A DNA stretch of 64,000 nucleotides, taken from Erodium maritimum. Taxonomy: Eukaryota; Streptophyta; Magnoliopsida; Geraniales; Geraniaceae. The stretch is taken from the NCBI GenBank assembly GCA_963921825.1, contig OY997593.1, positions 68,432,039 through 68,496,038 on the forward strand, given 5' to 3'. This document shows, piece after piece, positions 21,997-34,195 of this stretch. Under the pieces are notes generated by a model. The model ran no database searches and had not been told where the DNA came from. It saw only the letters and a list, made by a program, of their open reading frames with translations. Every line of letters begins with the position of its first letter. Position 1 is the stretch's first letter. The position numbers and the translations under genes were made by a program.

Positions 21997-22434
21997 TTTT
22001 TTTTGAAACGAGTAAAGTGGGGATATGCATTATTATGAAAAATAAACAATATAATGTAGAGCGTAAAAAGCTTGAGTTTTAGGATATTGTCCGATCTGAC
22101 CATAACCCGACCAGCTCACATGGACCCGTAGAAATAGTCTACTTTGGTTCGTAAACACTAACTCAAGAGATCTCCTTACCAGCATTTCAAAAGGATAAAA
22201 CAGAAAATAAAAAGTCCAACCTTAGTGCGTCAAACTAGAAACAGAACGACAATAGAACTGAAAATATAAAAAGCAGGAAATATGCTCTGCTCCCATCACT
22301 TACTCGAGACGTCCCATCACCCACCGGCCCAGGTCTCGTCTTATCATCCCACCCCTGGATCCTAAACCATTCAAACCTGATAACCATCAGACAAATGGAG
22401 CATCTGAAAGCATTTTCGCTTGAGCCGTATTAGT
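21997..22434 (-). mobile_element. 5'-truncated LINE or SINE insertion
   Basis: The TSD GATTACAAT lies at 21988-21996 and 22435-22443. Poly-T at 21996-22004 is followed by GAAACGAGTAAAG, the same kind of 3' terminus as the LINE tail at 41111. The interior is about 430 bp with no readable protein domain. It is likely a 3' fragment of a LINE. Confidence 0.65.
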
Positions 22435-22443
22435 GATTACAAT

Positions 22444-23999
22444 CTTAAACTCTAAAGTAATAATTTTTTTAAAGTTGGGTAATTATATATACCTTTCATA
22501 CCCAATATACATGAAAATTATTAATTACATAATTCGAGAAAGAGAAGAAATGGATGGAAAATAAAAATATAACATGCCAAATACTGTATATGTTGATTGG
22601 TATGAGTCATATCTTCATTTAAAATTTATTTGAGGGCTATTGTTCTTGTTCGATAGGAATAATCAAACCTGAATCATCGATTTTAGAATTTTGGAAACCA
22701 TTATCGACGTCATACATGTTATTTGACCGTTTTCTAGTTGATAAATATATCAATCGATTATCGATTTCAAACCGGACAGACCATGTACATTGGGAATATC
22801 AACCCAAAAAAAATCATATATAAAATAAAATACAAACCATATTTTCATAGAATGATAATTAGGGGTGGGTAAAAGAATCCTGAAACCACAAAAACCGACC
22901 ACCATTTTCCGGAACCACCATAATGAACTTAAAATCGGAGGTTCCGGTGAATTTTCAGACGCCGAAAGTTCCAAACCAGTCACCTACTGATTGGTTGCCA
23001 TTTCTGCATAAGCCGAACTGGTAAAAACAACATATCTACACAAGAATGGACGACTAAAAAAAAGGTTTCAAGAAACTCGCAGATCGCCACACATCTACGC
23101 ATAAATAGGCTATAATAGGTCATTAAATATGAAAACCCATTAAGAAAACTTAGGAGGACTAAAAGTAGTTTCAAACTCTAATTCTCCGGTGGAAAACCTC
23201 TTTCTGCGAGAGTCTCTGCTAGGGTTGAGAGCTCTGAACATTAGTCGTCGTAGTCACCATGAAATCGTCACTGCATACGCCTCCAACCACCACGATACGA
23301 ACGCGAGTCTTCTCTTTTCTCTACTCCTAGTAGTGCTTTTCTCTGCGCATCCACAATTTAACGGTGTTGTACCGAAAGGATGACGTATTGACGACAAATT
23401 GCGACTCTCTATTGTGGTAGTGTTCTCATCTACACATCTGCAATCCAGCGTTGCTGTAATGGAAGGATGGTGCATCAGCGACGATCCGCGACTTCCTGTT
23501 GCGATGATGCTCGTACTCTCCGTGTTAGCCTCCCATGTCTTGAGCGGGGACACGACCGACGATATAGTCAGACAAGGATTGTTATACAGCCTCACCAAAG
23601 CGTAATGAGTAAGCAAGGATTTAGGGATATTTATCGGGAGGGATCTTAGAATCATACCGCCGCTCCCAGCCATACTGACAGGTTCAAGTTTGGTAGCTCA
23701 TTCAAAATGAGTCCTTGGAGAGCATGGACCAAGCAGCGTTTAGGCCTTACCTTGAGCTGTTTCTGGCAGTTGGCACCCTTTGGTTTTATTTTCTGTTCTA
23801 GTTTTGGTTTTAATTTCTGTTTTAGTTTTGGATTATTTTTCTGTTTTAGTTTAATTTTATGTGTAAGTTACGAGTGCTATAACCGGTTCCGATTGGGACA
23901 ATTCGTTTTTTTTTAAATTTATTGGATTACTGTCCTTTTTAAGGGTACTTAGTACAACAGAAATAAATCTTTGACCACGAAGAACATACATAAGACACA
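22444..23999. other. intergenic DNA with decayed repeats
   Basis: 22444-23180 is AT-rich with nothing recognised. 23190-23670 is GC-richer, with two diverged tandem units of about 85 bp (about 23315-23400 and 23401-23490) whose reverse frame repeats a SSLMHHP/LSSIRHP-type block. 23760-23930 has TTTTAGTTTT-type repeats like the 3' UTR of copy E. This is probably another very old retroelement, but no ends are visible. Confidence 0.35.
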
Positions 24000-25110
24000 A
24001 TGATGTCGCAGTTCTTGTTAAACTTTAACCGCTATTGACGATATTGAATGGTGTGCCTCAAGTCAAATGATCTTCAATATCAACTCAATAAAAGCTATCA
24101 CATACTATGGATTCGAGCTCTTTTGAGCTAATCGAAAAAACTTTCTCCCAATATCATCTTTAGTATTTTCTGGATAGAATTACATCTTAAATTCCCTCAA
24201 AATGTCCTCCCAAATAATGATGCTACTACACATCTATTTCTTCATGTCTTCACACTTCTTATACTACCACAATGTAGCAGAATCATGTAAATACATATGA
24301 ATAGTACATAACTTAAATAATCTCGAACATCCGTAATTTTGAATTATAATTCTCTACGTTCTTAGTCACTTGGCCACCTCTAGAGGATTTTGGCTTTAGG
24401 ATTTTCATCTTTGAATGCGACATACTTCTATCTTCATTTGCCAATGCTCGCTTGTACAAATTCAACATACACCATCGTGTTAGCCAACTCATCTCGCAAA
24501 GTATCAAGAGAATCTCCAACATTCCTACATGTTCTTTCACTAGGTTGAGATGTCCATTTAGAAAAAAAAAACTCCTCATCCCATCTAGGCTAGCTTGGTG
24601 GAGTACTCCTCTAGTTCCTATATCCTTCTTTCTCTTATCTTCCACATGTCAACCAAACAAGTCGCACGTGTTTCTAATCCATCAACAATATCTTGGGATT
24701 TGGACGTTACCCTCTTCTTGTTAACTTCGTAACGACCTCAACAGTCTCAATCATAACAATTTCCTTCGACATTCTTGATTATCAAAACCGAAGCTCTTAT
24801 ATCACTTGTCACTAGACCGGGCTTCGGCCTAGAGAATTCGTGCGATTTTCAACCTAATCCAAGTGTTTGATGCATTGATTTTCCTTGATATTAATGCAAT
24901 GCTGAATCAACCAAATAACTAAGAAACCAAGGAGACAAGAAGATTTTCTCAAAAGAGAGAATTTTCTTTTACTAAAGTAAATGCATACATAGAGGAGCTT
25001 AACCTCTTATATACTTGAGATTTATCAAATGAATGACTGATATTTAAAAAATAGCATATAATAATATGTTTTGAAATATTTTTAAGATACTCTAAAATGC
25101 TTATACATTT
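24000..25110 (-). mobile_element. fossil LTR retrotransposon, leader and LTR part
   Basis: A minus-strand relic. At about 24795-24815 the reverse strand has a primer-binding-type TGATATAAGAGCTTCGG block (resembling the TGGTATCAGAGC usual in plant LTR elements), next to a GTGACA-type LTR end. Downstream in that orientation there is a decayed gag-like region to about 24000. The LTR-like part extends toward 25110, where copy E inserted. It is broken and old. Family assignment between gypsy and copia is uncertain. Confidence 0.4.
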
Positions 25111-25128
25111 AACTTAGACATTCTATTT

Positions 25129-26190
25129 TTCGTGATACCTTAGGTCACGAGAAATCCGAATCAGTTCAGATTGGGTGGCTGTGGCTCGACCAGAGCTGGA
25201 AACGGAGCAGGTTCGCCGGAGTTGGCTGGAATCAGAGCTGATTTGGCTCGGATTGTGAGGGAGAAAATCACGGAAACAAATCCGATTCAATTCTTGGATC
25301 ACGATTTGATTGTTTTTTCCTTGCGTTATGATCTGCGGATTGCGATAATTCTGCTGAAATTCATGAAGAAATCGTAGCGAATGAGGTTTGTGATTTAGTG
25401 TCTCCGAGTTCGTCAAAGGTTAGGCCTGTGTATGTTGGAGATCGTGTAGGGCCGGTTGGGCCCGCGTCTACTGCTGATCCAGTGGAGGAAATGCAGTCAA
25501 CAGGTAAGGAACTTCGGGCCATAATCCCACATGTGGTTGGGGCTACAACAAAGGCCTCATCTAATGAACTGGGTCGATCTAACGAAGGAGGTGATTTGGG
25601 GGATGGCTTTTCATCCATCGCACCAGAAGGGGATGGGTCGGGTCAGTCTCTAGAGAAGGGTGTTTCTTCCGGGAATCAGATTGGTCCATGGAAGGATGTC
25701 TTTCTCAAACCTCCGAAACGCTTGAGCCGGGCTCCTAAACATCTTTTGGATTACGTCACTGATAAAGTTTTTGGTGTGAAGCTTCCACCCACTCAGAATG
25801 TGTCCCAAGGAGTGAACAGTCGTTGTAGTCTTTCGATGGGTGATTGGAGGAAGCCCTCAAGACTAAGGCTCGTAAGGGGCGGTCCAAATTCAATTCGGTA
25901 CCTCCTCTAGATGTCTCTCAGACTCATAATACCAGATCCAAGACTCAGGCTCTCAAACTGAAGGCCCCCAGCGATCCAATCCTGTCTTCGGATAGCGAGT
26001 GGTATGAGGAAGTGTAGGCCTTGGGTGTTGGTTTTTGGTCTGTTTGTTTTAGGCCTTGTTTTGTTTTTCTCTGTTAAGGGTCATCTCCCTGTTTCTTTTT
26101 TCGGAGATTATTGTAATCGTGAGTTTGTTTTTGGCTTTCTCCTTCTCAGAGATCGACATTTCAATAAAAAATTTTAGCGCTTATTAAAAA
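25129..26190 (+). mobile_element. ORF1-only LINE-like element, copy E
   Basis: The 18-bp TSD AACTTAGAC(A/G)TTCTATTT lies at 25111-25128 and 26191-26208 with one mismatch. The plus-strand body ends in AATAAAAAATTTTAGCGC and a poly(A) run. It contains a 170-codon reading frame (25398-25910) that resembles only the low-complexity C-terminal part of an ORF1 protein; DUF4283 is absent. The T-rich 3' UTR (GTTTTAGGCC, TTTTGTTTTTCTCTG) resembles that of copy F. It is 5'-truncated or internally deleted. Confidence 0.75.
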
Positions 26191-26458
26191 AACTTAGACG
26201 TTCTATTTCAACTGTACACTTGACATCTGCATGAAAACTGTGTGGCGTCCTGAGTTGCACGCTTATGCCTACATTTGGTCCCGTCCGTGACAATGACAAG
26301 AGAAAACGATATGGAAGTCCCAACTCTCACCGATTCGGTTATGACTGGTTAACCGATGGTAATCGGAATCCAAAGCTGACAATTGATCAAAAATTCGTCG
26401 GTGTCGGTTCTGGATATCAATCTTTTCGATACCACTGACTTCAGGGATACCATGAGAC

Positions 26459-28033
26459 CAGGCCCGACCCGTCCACTTGGCGGGCTAGGCAAAGGCCATA
26501 GGCCACCACTAGAGAGAAGGCCACATATTTGAAAAGAATTGGACATAAAGCCCCTAAAAAATCTGATAAGTAAATCAAAGCCCTAAACTTGTCTTCTTCA
26601 AAGTATGTCGTACACGTCGTTTATTTTCCCAAGCAATTTTCACTTTCTCAAAGCCATCGTTTCTTCTTCCCAAAACCATCTTTTGCTCTTCCCAAAACAA
26701 CAAATATGCTTAGTTCCTAGATAATTATTTTACTTTTATCTCTCTTCAAACCAAATCAGCATGCAAAAGATGTATAAATAAGGGTATGGTATTAGGTTTA
26801 GATTATCAATTCTTCATTGTGATTTATAGTCTATGGTAGCAGTTGGAGCTCCTCATGATTTATCGTATTACTATTTTTGTAGGAAGAGAAAGCAACAAGG
26901 TCACTCATCTAGAATTCAATTTATTGCCTATGTTCATGAGGTGTGACTGTTGATTATCTTAATTTCCATTTGTAGTTGTTGATTTTGTGTAATAGTGAAT
27001 TTGGGGATTTTGATTTTTGAACACTTTGTTCTGTTTCTGTAATTCAATATGCTTGTAAGATTTAAGTTTAAAAGAAATGCTCATTTTCAGAAATAAAAAC
27101 TCACCATTTCTTATTGTCATAATCATATATATAAATCTTTGGTTTTGTGATAAGGGTGTTGTACCCGTATTTGCATATTCTGTTTCATACTCATTATTAT
27201 CACACGATCATGATCAAAATTTGGGTTAGGAATGTAACCATGTTAAAATAAAACCCCCCAAAATTAATTATTTTGCTTGATTCAGTATCAATTCTGATTA
27301 TGATGAATAACCCCATTGGTTTGAGGAAGCAATGTTTTTTTTTATCAAAGTCCAACCTATTAGCACTACTAAACATAGCAAATGAATCGTGTCGATTTTT
27401 AAGGTTTAGGTAAGGTATCAATGTTAGTGTATGTCTTGTAGGCAATACATACTAACCAATGGATGGTGTAAGAAGCAGGTTTCTGTTGCAGAAGCAATTA
27501 ATCTTTGTACTAAAAACCAATACTTATGGGTGAAGATAGCCCCGAAATGTAAACAAAACCATGAATATCAGTTTCCTTGCTTTTGTTTTGTATACATATG
27601 GTTGGGTTGCACTTAACATTGAATCTATCTGTACAGGTTATTATGAACAATCAGATGGGCCACAAATATGCGATATGATAATAGTATGTTAGGGGCGTTC
27701 TAATGATTTAGTTGAGCTTTGAGCAATAAAATAAGTCCATGTACTCTTCATGTGTTGGGATATTCTGTTAGTGATCTGCAAATCCTTTATTAATAAGCTA
27801 CAATGATACTAATTACTGATTTAGTCATACATTATCTTACGTTTAAGTACAATACAAGTTTGTTACCATATTTGGATTATGTTTTCCTTTTAAATTTACA
27901 AATTGCATCGAGAATTACAGAACTTCAGCCAATCGTTTATAATTAGCAATTTTGTGGGGATTACTTTTCTTTTTATTAAAAGGCCCTCTTTCAATTTTCG
28001 CCTATGACCACCATATTGAAAGGGCCGGCCCTG
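26459..28033. mobile_element. non-autonomous hAT element, 1575 bp
   Basis: The exact 8-bp TSD CATGAGAC lies at 26451-26458 and 28034-28041. The left end reads CAGGCCCGACCC and the right end, reverse-complemented, CAGGGCCGGCCC. The subterminal TAGGCAAAGGCCATAGGCCACC block is mirrored by TTCGCCTATGACCACC at the right. The interior is AT-rich with no transposase. A TATAAATAAGG sequence near 26775 could be the promoter of the parent element. It lies about 1.05 kb upstream of the BES1/BZR1-like start codon. Confidence 0.88.
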
Positions 28034-28041
28034 CATGAGAC

Positions 28042-29083
28042 CTTTTCCCTTCTAAATTCAGGACGAAGACGAGGAACGAGTATGAATCGGAAACACACAA
28101 CCTGTCCTGGTCACCCATTCACCTACGGAAACATCAATTTTAGGCCCATTTATAGAGTCCATGGGCTCGGCCGAACTTCATACAACTCTGCCAGATCATG
28201 CCATTAAGGCCATGAAGGTCAAACATTACCGTAACTCACGTCCAATTCTCATCCACGTGTACGCAACCACATAAGAGGCGGGTGGTAACACAAAGGTGGG
28301 ACCGGAAGGCTCACGTGGATATGTAAGCACGGGGTCGCACGTGAACGGGAGTCCGCATCATGGTACGCTGCGCACGCACACACGCTAACACGGCTCCTTC
28401 CCCTCCCCACACAGTCACGCTGATCCGGTGTATCATTCCTCGACACGTGTTAAGTCTAGCCCCACACACACCAGTGAACCCACGTGGACCGTTATCGAAC
28501 GCCCGATGGACCGGTTTAGCCACGTGTACGATGGCGTCACTCTTCGTGGGTCCCACTTCCCCTGCAAAAACGGTTACGTTTCACAGCCGCGGAGTCCACT
28601 CTGTTGAATTCTCCAAAACGCCCTCAATGAATAATGATTATTATCAGTTATGTGGCCCTACTTGTAATTTTGTACTCGTTAGTGGTAAATCTGTGAATTA
28701 ACGGAAAGTTCAGGGGTAGTTGATAAAACCCCCACCACATATTTGTAGCTTACCATCTTCTTCTTTCTCACGGAGACAAAAGCTCACTTCATTTTCGCAC
28801 ACAACACTTGTGATATTTCAGAGTCTCTTCTTCCTCTTTTCCCGGCTTTTTTTTCCCGCAAAACCACTCCTGGTTTCGCGAGCTGTTTTCCGATCGTCTC
28901 TCCATACAGATCTATCCGTCGGATCGGAGCTGTTTTTCTTCCATGGCCGTCAACAGCTGATTAGCTTCTTCTTTAGCTCGTCTGGTTTTCGGTGGGATAA
29001 GTTCTGTTCAGTTTGTGTTCGATCGGGGACGAGAGGTGGTTACCGGAATCGGTTGTTGAAAGCGGTTTTCGGAGAACACTGAG
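28042..29083 (+). promoter_or_regulatory. promoter and 5' leader of the BES1/BZR1-like gene
   Basis: Between the hAT insertion and the ATG the sequence is GC-richer and lacks transposon marks, as expected for a kept promoter. It holds six CACGTG boxes and three CGTG(T/C)G elements (see next entry). From about 28740 it turns into a pyrimidine-rich stretch (CTTCTTCTTTCTC, CTCTTCTTCCTC) typical of plant 5' UTRs. No clear TATA box is visible. Confidence 0.6.
28254..28526 (+). promoter_or_regulatory. cluster of six G-boxes with BR-response elements
   Basis: Perfect CACGTG palindromes start at 28254, 28312, 28338, 28444, 28481 and 28521. CGCACG or CACACG (reverse complements of the BZR1 site CGTG(T/C)G) lie at 28336, 28371 and 28379. 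G-boxes bind bZIP (ABRE) and bHLH (PIF-type) factors, and BES1/BZR1 proteins bind both CANNTG and CGTG(T/C)G. The gene may therefore be under light or ABA control and under its own feedback. Confidence 0.75.
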
Positions 29084-31497
29084 ATGACGTCGGGGACGAG
29101 GCTCCCGTCGTGGAAGGAGAGGGAGAACAACAAGCGGAGGGAGAGGCGGAGGAGAGCGATCGCGGCGAAGATCTTCGCCGGACTGAGAATGTACGGCAAC
29201 TACAAGCTCCCGAAGCACTGCGACAATAATGAGGTCCTCAAGGCTCTCTGCAACGAGGCCGGCTGGACCGTCGAGCTCGACGGCACCACCTACCGCAAGG
29301 TAAAATTGATTCCGATCATGCTCAATTCGTGCTAGGTTGCGCCGGATTCGGCAGTGCATGTTAGTTTCCGTCGCCTGATTATTCTTGTTAACTCTTTACT
29401 GGCTCATGCTAAAATGCGCTGATTATGAAGTTCATGTTAGTGCTTGATCTGGTTTTGAGCTGTAGAGCACTGTAATTAGCTTTAGAAGCTTCGTTTTCGC
29501 CGGACTACGCTAACGTGCGCCGAATCGGCCGGCGGCGAAAATGTGTCAATTTCTATAATTATTACGCCTGTTACTTTTTGGCTCCGGCGTACATCAGATC
29601 TGGTCAATCAAGACGGTCCTTTTACCTTCTCTTTCTGTTCTTTTTCAGTAACTTTGTTTTTGAGTAGAGGCGTGAAGCTTTAGATTCTCTCTGTGGCTTC
29701 TTGCCAACATAGATCTCGAGATGACCAAAATGTCCTTGTTGAGTCTCAAGAGAAAAAGCCCAGAAATGCTTTTGCTTTTGTGTACCAAAGTTGCAGTGTT
29801 GATGATAGTTATGCCAAAAACCAGTCAGCTCTCTCACGCATTGATTTTTGCACCACAGAAAAAGTAGAGTAGTAGCATAGGCAAACAGACCCTTAAACAT
29901 CACAACTGTGAGCCTGTGGACTGGTGGTGCTCTGTATTACTATTTCAGTGGCCCTTTTTTGCCTTAGCAGATGCTGATTATAGACTGATAGTTTGTGCCT
30001 CATGTGGAGGTGCCAGTTCAATTATTTGGGTCGCATTTAAGAACCTGTGCTTTGAATTTGAACTTGAACTTTAAGATGCTACAACTTTAGGTCCTTTTCC
30101 AAGCTGGGCTGGCTTGTAGTTAATAGGTTTCAGTATCTGGAGATGGGTGAGATAATAGTTGGATGATTGATATAGGTCAAGTTTTTTGTGTTTTTTTCTA
30201 ATATGCAAAATTAGCCAATGAGTCAACAGTTGGATAAGTTTGTTAATAATGTTTCTTAGGGGCCATGTCTATGCTGGAAGAACTCATCCGTGACCTTGTA
30301 GGTGCTATCCATAAGAAATGAAGTGGACATTAATGAGGGAAGAAAGTCTGTCGCTGGTCTTTTTTTTCTTTCTATTTTATTACAAGGTAATGTGAAGTTT
30401 TGGGATCAAGAGAAAATTTATGTTCTTAGCTACCTAGAAAGAATATGAGTGTATTAGGAATTCTACCTTGCTTGTGAAACTAAGGTGAAAAGCTTTATCA
30501 AAAAAAGAAAAAGAAATTAAGGTGAAAAGCTCTAGGACGCCTTACAATTTACTGGTTATCTTTTTAATTAGGCCTCTGTCAAATGTTAGTTAAATTGTAG
30601 GATCCTCATTTGTCCTTCAAATCCTCTAATTAGGCCAATTTTAACTGGTAATCTTTCCATTCTTGTAGGGTTGCAGGCCTCTAGGACACATGGATGTTGT
30701 AGGTCCATCTGCAACTGCTAGCCCATGCTCATCTTACAACCCAAGTCCCGGGGCTTCCTACAACATCAGTCCTACCTCGTCCTCCTTCCCTAGTCCGGCC
30801 TCATCCTCTTATGCAGCTAACCCAAATGTCGATGCCAATTCCCTCATCCCATGGCTAAAGAACCTCTCATCTTCATCCTCATCAGCCTCCTCCTCAAAGC
30901 TTCCAAATATTTACATCCATAGCGGATCCATCAGTGCTCCCGTCACCCCTCCACTGAGCTCTCCAGCCCGAACCCCTAGAATGAGAACTGACTGGGATGA
31001 CCAACCAGCCCGTCCCAGCTGGGCTTCCCAGCACTACCCCTTTTTGCCATCTTCCACTCCCTCAAGCCCGGGTCGACGGGTTGGGCACGATCCAGAGTGG
31101 TTCTCCGGGATGCGAATTCCACAGAGTGGGCCCAATTCTCCCACATTTAGCCTTGTTTCTTCCAATCCTTTTGGTGGTGGTAGATCCCATCTTGCAACTC
31201 CTGGTCAAAGCGGGACTTGCTCTCCTGCTATCCCTGCAGGTTGTGATCACAATGCTGATATTCCAATGTCTGAAGCTTTTGGCGATGAGTTTGCCTTTGG
31301 TAGCAATGTTGCTCGTCTGGTAAAGCCATGGGAAGGAGAGAGGATTCACGAAGAATCAGGATCTGATGATCTAGAGCTCACACTTGGGACCTCGAAAACC
31401 AGGTACATAAACATTCAACATTTCGAATAGTCACATTGAGACATAAACACTCTGCATCTTCATTCACTCAAGCTATCTGATCTCATGTTGCAGATGA
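29084..31497 (+). CDS. BEH-like: BES1/BZR1-family brassinosteroid transcription factor
   Basis: Three exons: 29084-29299 (72 codons, ends AAG|GTAAAA), 30669-31402 (starts after CTTGTAG, ends ACCAG|GTACAT) and 31494-31497 (after TTGCAG, giving the last Arg and TGA). The protein is 317 residues. Residues about 5-90 are the BZR1-type DNA-binding domain ([58 protein letters not shown]). A Ser/Pro-rich region with many S/TxxxS/T GSK3 (BIN2) sites and [11 protein letters not shown] follows, then a PEST-like part, PFGG, and an EAR repressor motif LELTL near the C-terminus. It acts in the nucleus as an effector of brassinosteroid signalling. Intron 1 is 1369 bp in phase 0 right after TTYRK, the conserved position for the family. 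It is complete, with GC-rich first-exon codons. Reading past 31402 in frame instead adds a few residues and stops at 31430. Confidence 0.95.
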
Positions 31498-33073
31498 AAA
31501 ACTGAGCAAAGCCCTTCGTGTGCGGTTTGAGTGAGTAGCGGCCTATCCTTACGTTCTCATTCTTCTTATATTTATTTCGAACTGTTATGTAGCGAGTTCT
31601 TGTAAACCTATGCATTCCCTTTTCCTTAGTTTGCTGAAACCCAAGCGCTCACTTCAGGAATGAAATGATGATTTGCTGTTAAAACTTGTGCCCATAATTT
31701 GCTTTGCCTTCTGTATCTTGGGAGTGATTGAAGGGTTTGGGCTGCCAATCTCTCTGTTCTGCTTTGTTCAATGAATGATGAATCAATAGACTTGAGATGT
31801 TATTATTGCCAATTATTGTTCAGATACAACACAACGAAACATTTACAGACATGGTATGATTGTTGTGGACCAACACCACTACAATGTTGTCTCTGGAATC
31901 ATTGAAACTGTAATGGAATATGTTGTTGTGCTTTTGACCATTGCCATTAGGGAGTGGCTTATTGTGCAACTTGCTTTTCTGTCTGCTCATGCTTTTTTTT
32001 AATCTACTTTTTAAAGTTATAATCACAATGTTTTTGATTTGGATCTCCCGGAAACTTTTTGGACATATGTTTCTCGACCTACTCTCGATATACGATTTTC
32101 TTCTGATTCGCCTCAAAGTTGACATCGACAACATCAGGTTATGAAAAGTTTAGATCATTTTGTCATCCTTAGAGAGGCCCCTCAAATTCACATCAATCCG
32201 ATCAATGACATCAAATTCCATGATATTTAGTTGGTAGAATATAAAATTATAACAGGGCCTTCAATTATGGCTTACTCTTAGTTGTGTTGATTTTCTGATA
32301 TGGTATCATAGATGGTACTTTATTGATACAGGTTCAAACCCTATTATCGACAAATATTATAAGCGTGTATTAACTTTCAATTATCAGCTTAAATTTGTAG
32401 TTGAGTTGGTTTTCTAATAGTATACGTCGATGATGTTTGCATATGTTAGAGTTGGTCAGGATTTGGCCGGTCTTTTCTGGTAAGGCGATTCTTTGATTCA
32501 GAGATGGATTGTGGGTTAAACTCTTTTGCTTCCTTTTCATCACATGTGTTTGTGTTTTGGCAGGTCTGGTCGATATGCAGTGCTCATCTTCTTCCTTTTG
32601 TTAGCTTTCTTAGCAAGCGTGAACCATATGATTCTTCTCATTATCTGTGATCAGCGACAATGCATACTTGGTTCAGACCAAATTGTCTTTTTTTTTTTAA
32701 ATCTCCAAATACTATATTGTCTGATTTGGTTCAGAGCAGTAGGTTCGGGAATCTGAGGAGGATCGAGAGATCAGTTTTTGTCTGATTTTGTATACCTTTA
32801 TTGTCTCATCCTGTTCTTTCTTTCTTGGATGTGGCCTCGGTAGACATGAAAGCTTACCCTTTTCTTATTTTCTTATCATTTCTGTTTTTTTTTTGACACC
32901 CAATGATTGTCTTAAACTTCGATTAGTGTCTGCTTTATGTATAAAGAAATTACCAGTTTATTTGTCTATTACAAGTCATTATCTTAACCATTTTCTCTCA
33001 CGTGTCACTGACTCACTGTGTTAAATTGAATTTTACATCTTTTTAAAACAAAATAATAACAAAAACCTTCTAA
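31498..33073 (+). other. 3' UTR of the BES1-like gene and intergenic DNA
   Basis: 31498 to about 31800 is likely 3' UTR (TTGTTCAATGAATGATGAATCAATAGA near its end offers polyadenylation signals). Beyond that the DNA is AT-rich. Short hydrophobic frames at 32526-32756 and 32788-33024 have no support. Confidence 0.5.
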
Positions 33074-33790
33074 GCTTATAGTATCTCCAATGCTAATGTG
33101 TTGGTGTTGTTGATTGTTGGATTAAAAAAATAAAATAATATTTTAGTCATTTCTCAACCAATAGTCAGTACTAACGGTCAACACCCTCTAGTATTATTTT
33201 TTCTGCTGGTTATTTGTTGCTGACTGTTCGAATAAATTAATATTAAACATAATACTTTTATTAAAACTACATATTACACAAAAAAGAAGTTAGTAAAAAT
33301 AAAAAAAAGCATTAATAAAAATTCTTAAAAATATATATAAAAAGAAGTTAATAAATGAAAAAAGAATTAACAAAAAAAAACAAAGAAAATTAAAAATTAA
33401 AAATTAAAATTAAAGAAAAGTATATGAAATTTAACAAAAGAATTAGTAAAATAATATTAATGAAAATTCTTTAAAATAAAAAATAATTAATAAAAGAATT
33501 TAAAAGAAAAAAGAATAAACAAAAAATTAAAAATAAAAAAAATCAATAAAGGAAGTTTATAAAAGAATTAGAATTAAGAAAATTTAATAAAAGAATGTAT
33601 AATAAAAATAAATTTGTAAAACTGAAAAAAAAAAAAACATTAACAAATGGAAAAAGTAAAAAAAAAATGAATATACAAAAAAAGATAAACCTCACTGCCA
33701 TGCCAACGGCTGGTGTTGGTGTTATCTTTAGCGTCGGTACTCATTGTTAGCCCCGAATCGCCGGCTCCCCGCCAGCACCTCATCGTCGGC
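33074..33790. repeat. MITE-like unit with an A-rich core
   Basis: Begins with TATCTCCAATGCTAATGTG, close to the GAGCATCTCCAATG ends of many plant PIF-type MITEs, and finishes near a GC-rich GGCTGGTG/CCCCGCCAGC segment similar to the MITE at 48564. No matching inverted end or TSD was found. The core (about 33240-33680) is strongly A-rich on this strand, with many AAAAGAATTAATAAAA variants. Confidence 0.4.
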
Positions 33791-33793
33791 TAG

Positions 33794-34010
33794 GTCTGGT
33801 GTTTCTTCTCTTCAGCTTCGTCACATATAAAAGGAGGATTTGTTGTAGTAGAAACCATCGATGAACTTATGGGTATTTCCATCCTATCAATAACAATAGT
33901 TTTTGTTGTTTATTGCATTAAGTATTGGGTTCTTTGTTATTGTTCTTATGATTCGAGACTCATTCATGACAGTTGTATCTGAATTACTTGTATTCACTTT
34001 GGAAGGGAAA
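33794..34010 (+). repeat. left copy of a direct repeat shared with the BAHD upstream region
   Basis: The first about 90 bp (33794-33885) match 42112-42200 at roughly 95%, including CTTCGTCACATATAAAAGGA, which looks like a TATA box. Later blocks (TTGTTATTGTTCTTATGATTC) match 42430-42452 and continue at 43016 past the hAT MITE. The two copies flank 8 kb of nested transposons. Confidence 0.7.
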
Positions 34011-34019
34011 AGAGGCCTC

Positions 34020-34195
34020 ATTGTACAAGGGAAACTTGTAAAAATATGTCTCATAACGGCATGAATTTGTAATCTATGCTAATATAGGTTAAAATTGGAA
34101 AACTATGCTTTTTACTTTTTTTAGGACAAGAATACCGTCATTATAACTTAAACAAAAATAATTCATATTTCACTAGTCTATTCAAATCCATTTCA
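34020..34195. repeat. left arm of a large inverted repeat (candidate MULE end)
   Basis: Matches 39700-39885 in reverse at about 80-85% over 170-180 bp (GGAAACTTGTAAAA; GAATTTGTAATC(T/C)ATGCTA; AAAATTGGAAAACTATGCTTTT; AAGCAAAAATAATTCATATT-type blocks). The outer edge is a palindromic TTGTACAA on both sides, so TSD and terminus cannot be separated by eye. Long terminal inverted repeats suggest a Mutator-like element. Confidence 0.7.

Noticed and set aside
28360-28701. 113-codon frame in the BES1-like promoter
   Set aside because: It overlaps the G-box cluster and is better explained by GC-rich regulatory DNA.
32526-33024. Two short hydrophobic frames
   Set aside because: They come from T-rich DNA, have no signal or domain that stands out, and have no splice or promoter context.
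33074-33790. A complete PIF-type MITE
   Set aside because: The left end fits, but no matching right end or 3-bp TSD could be found.
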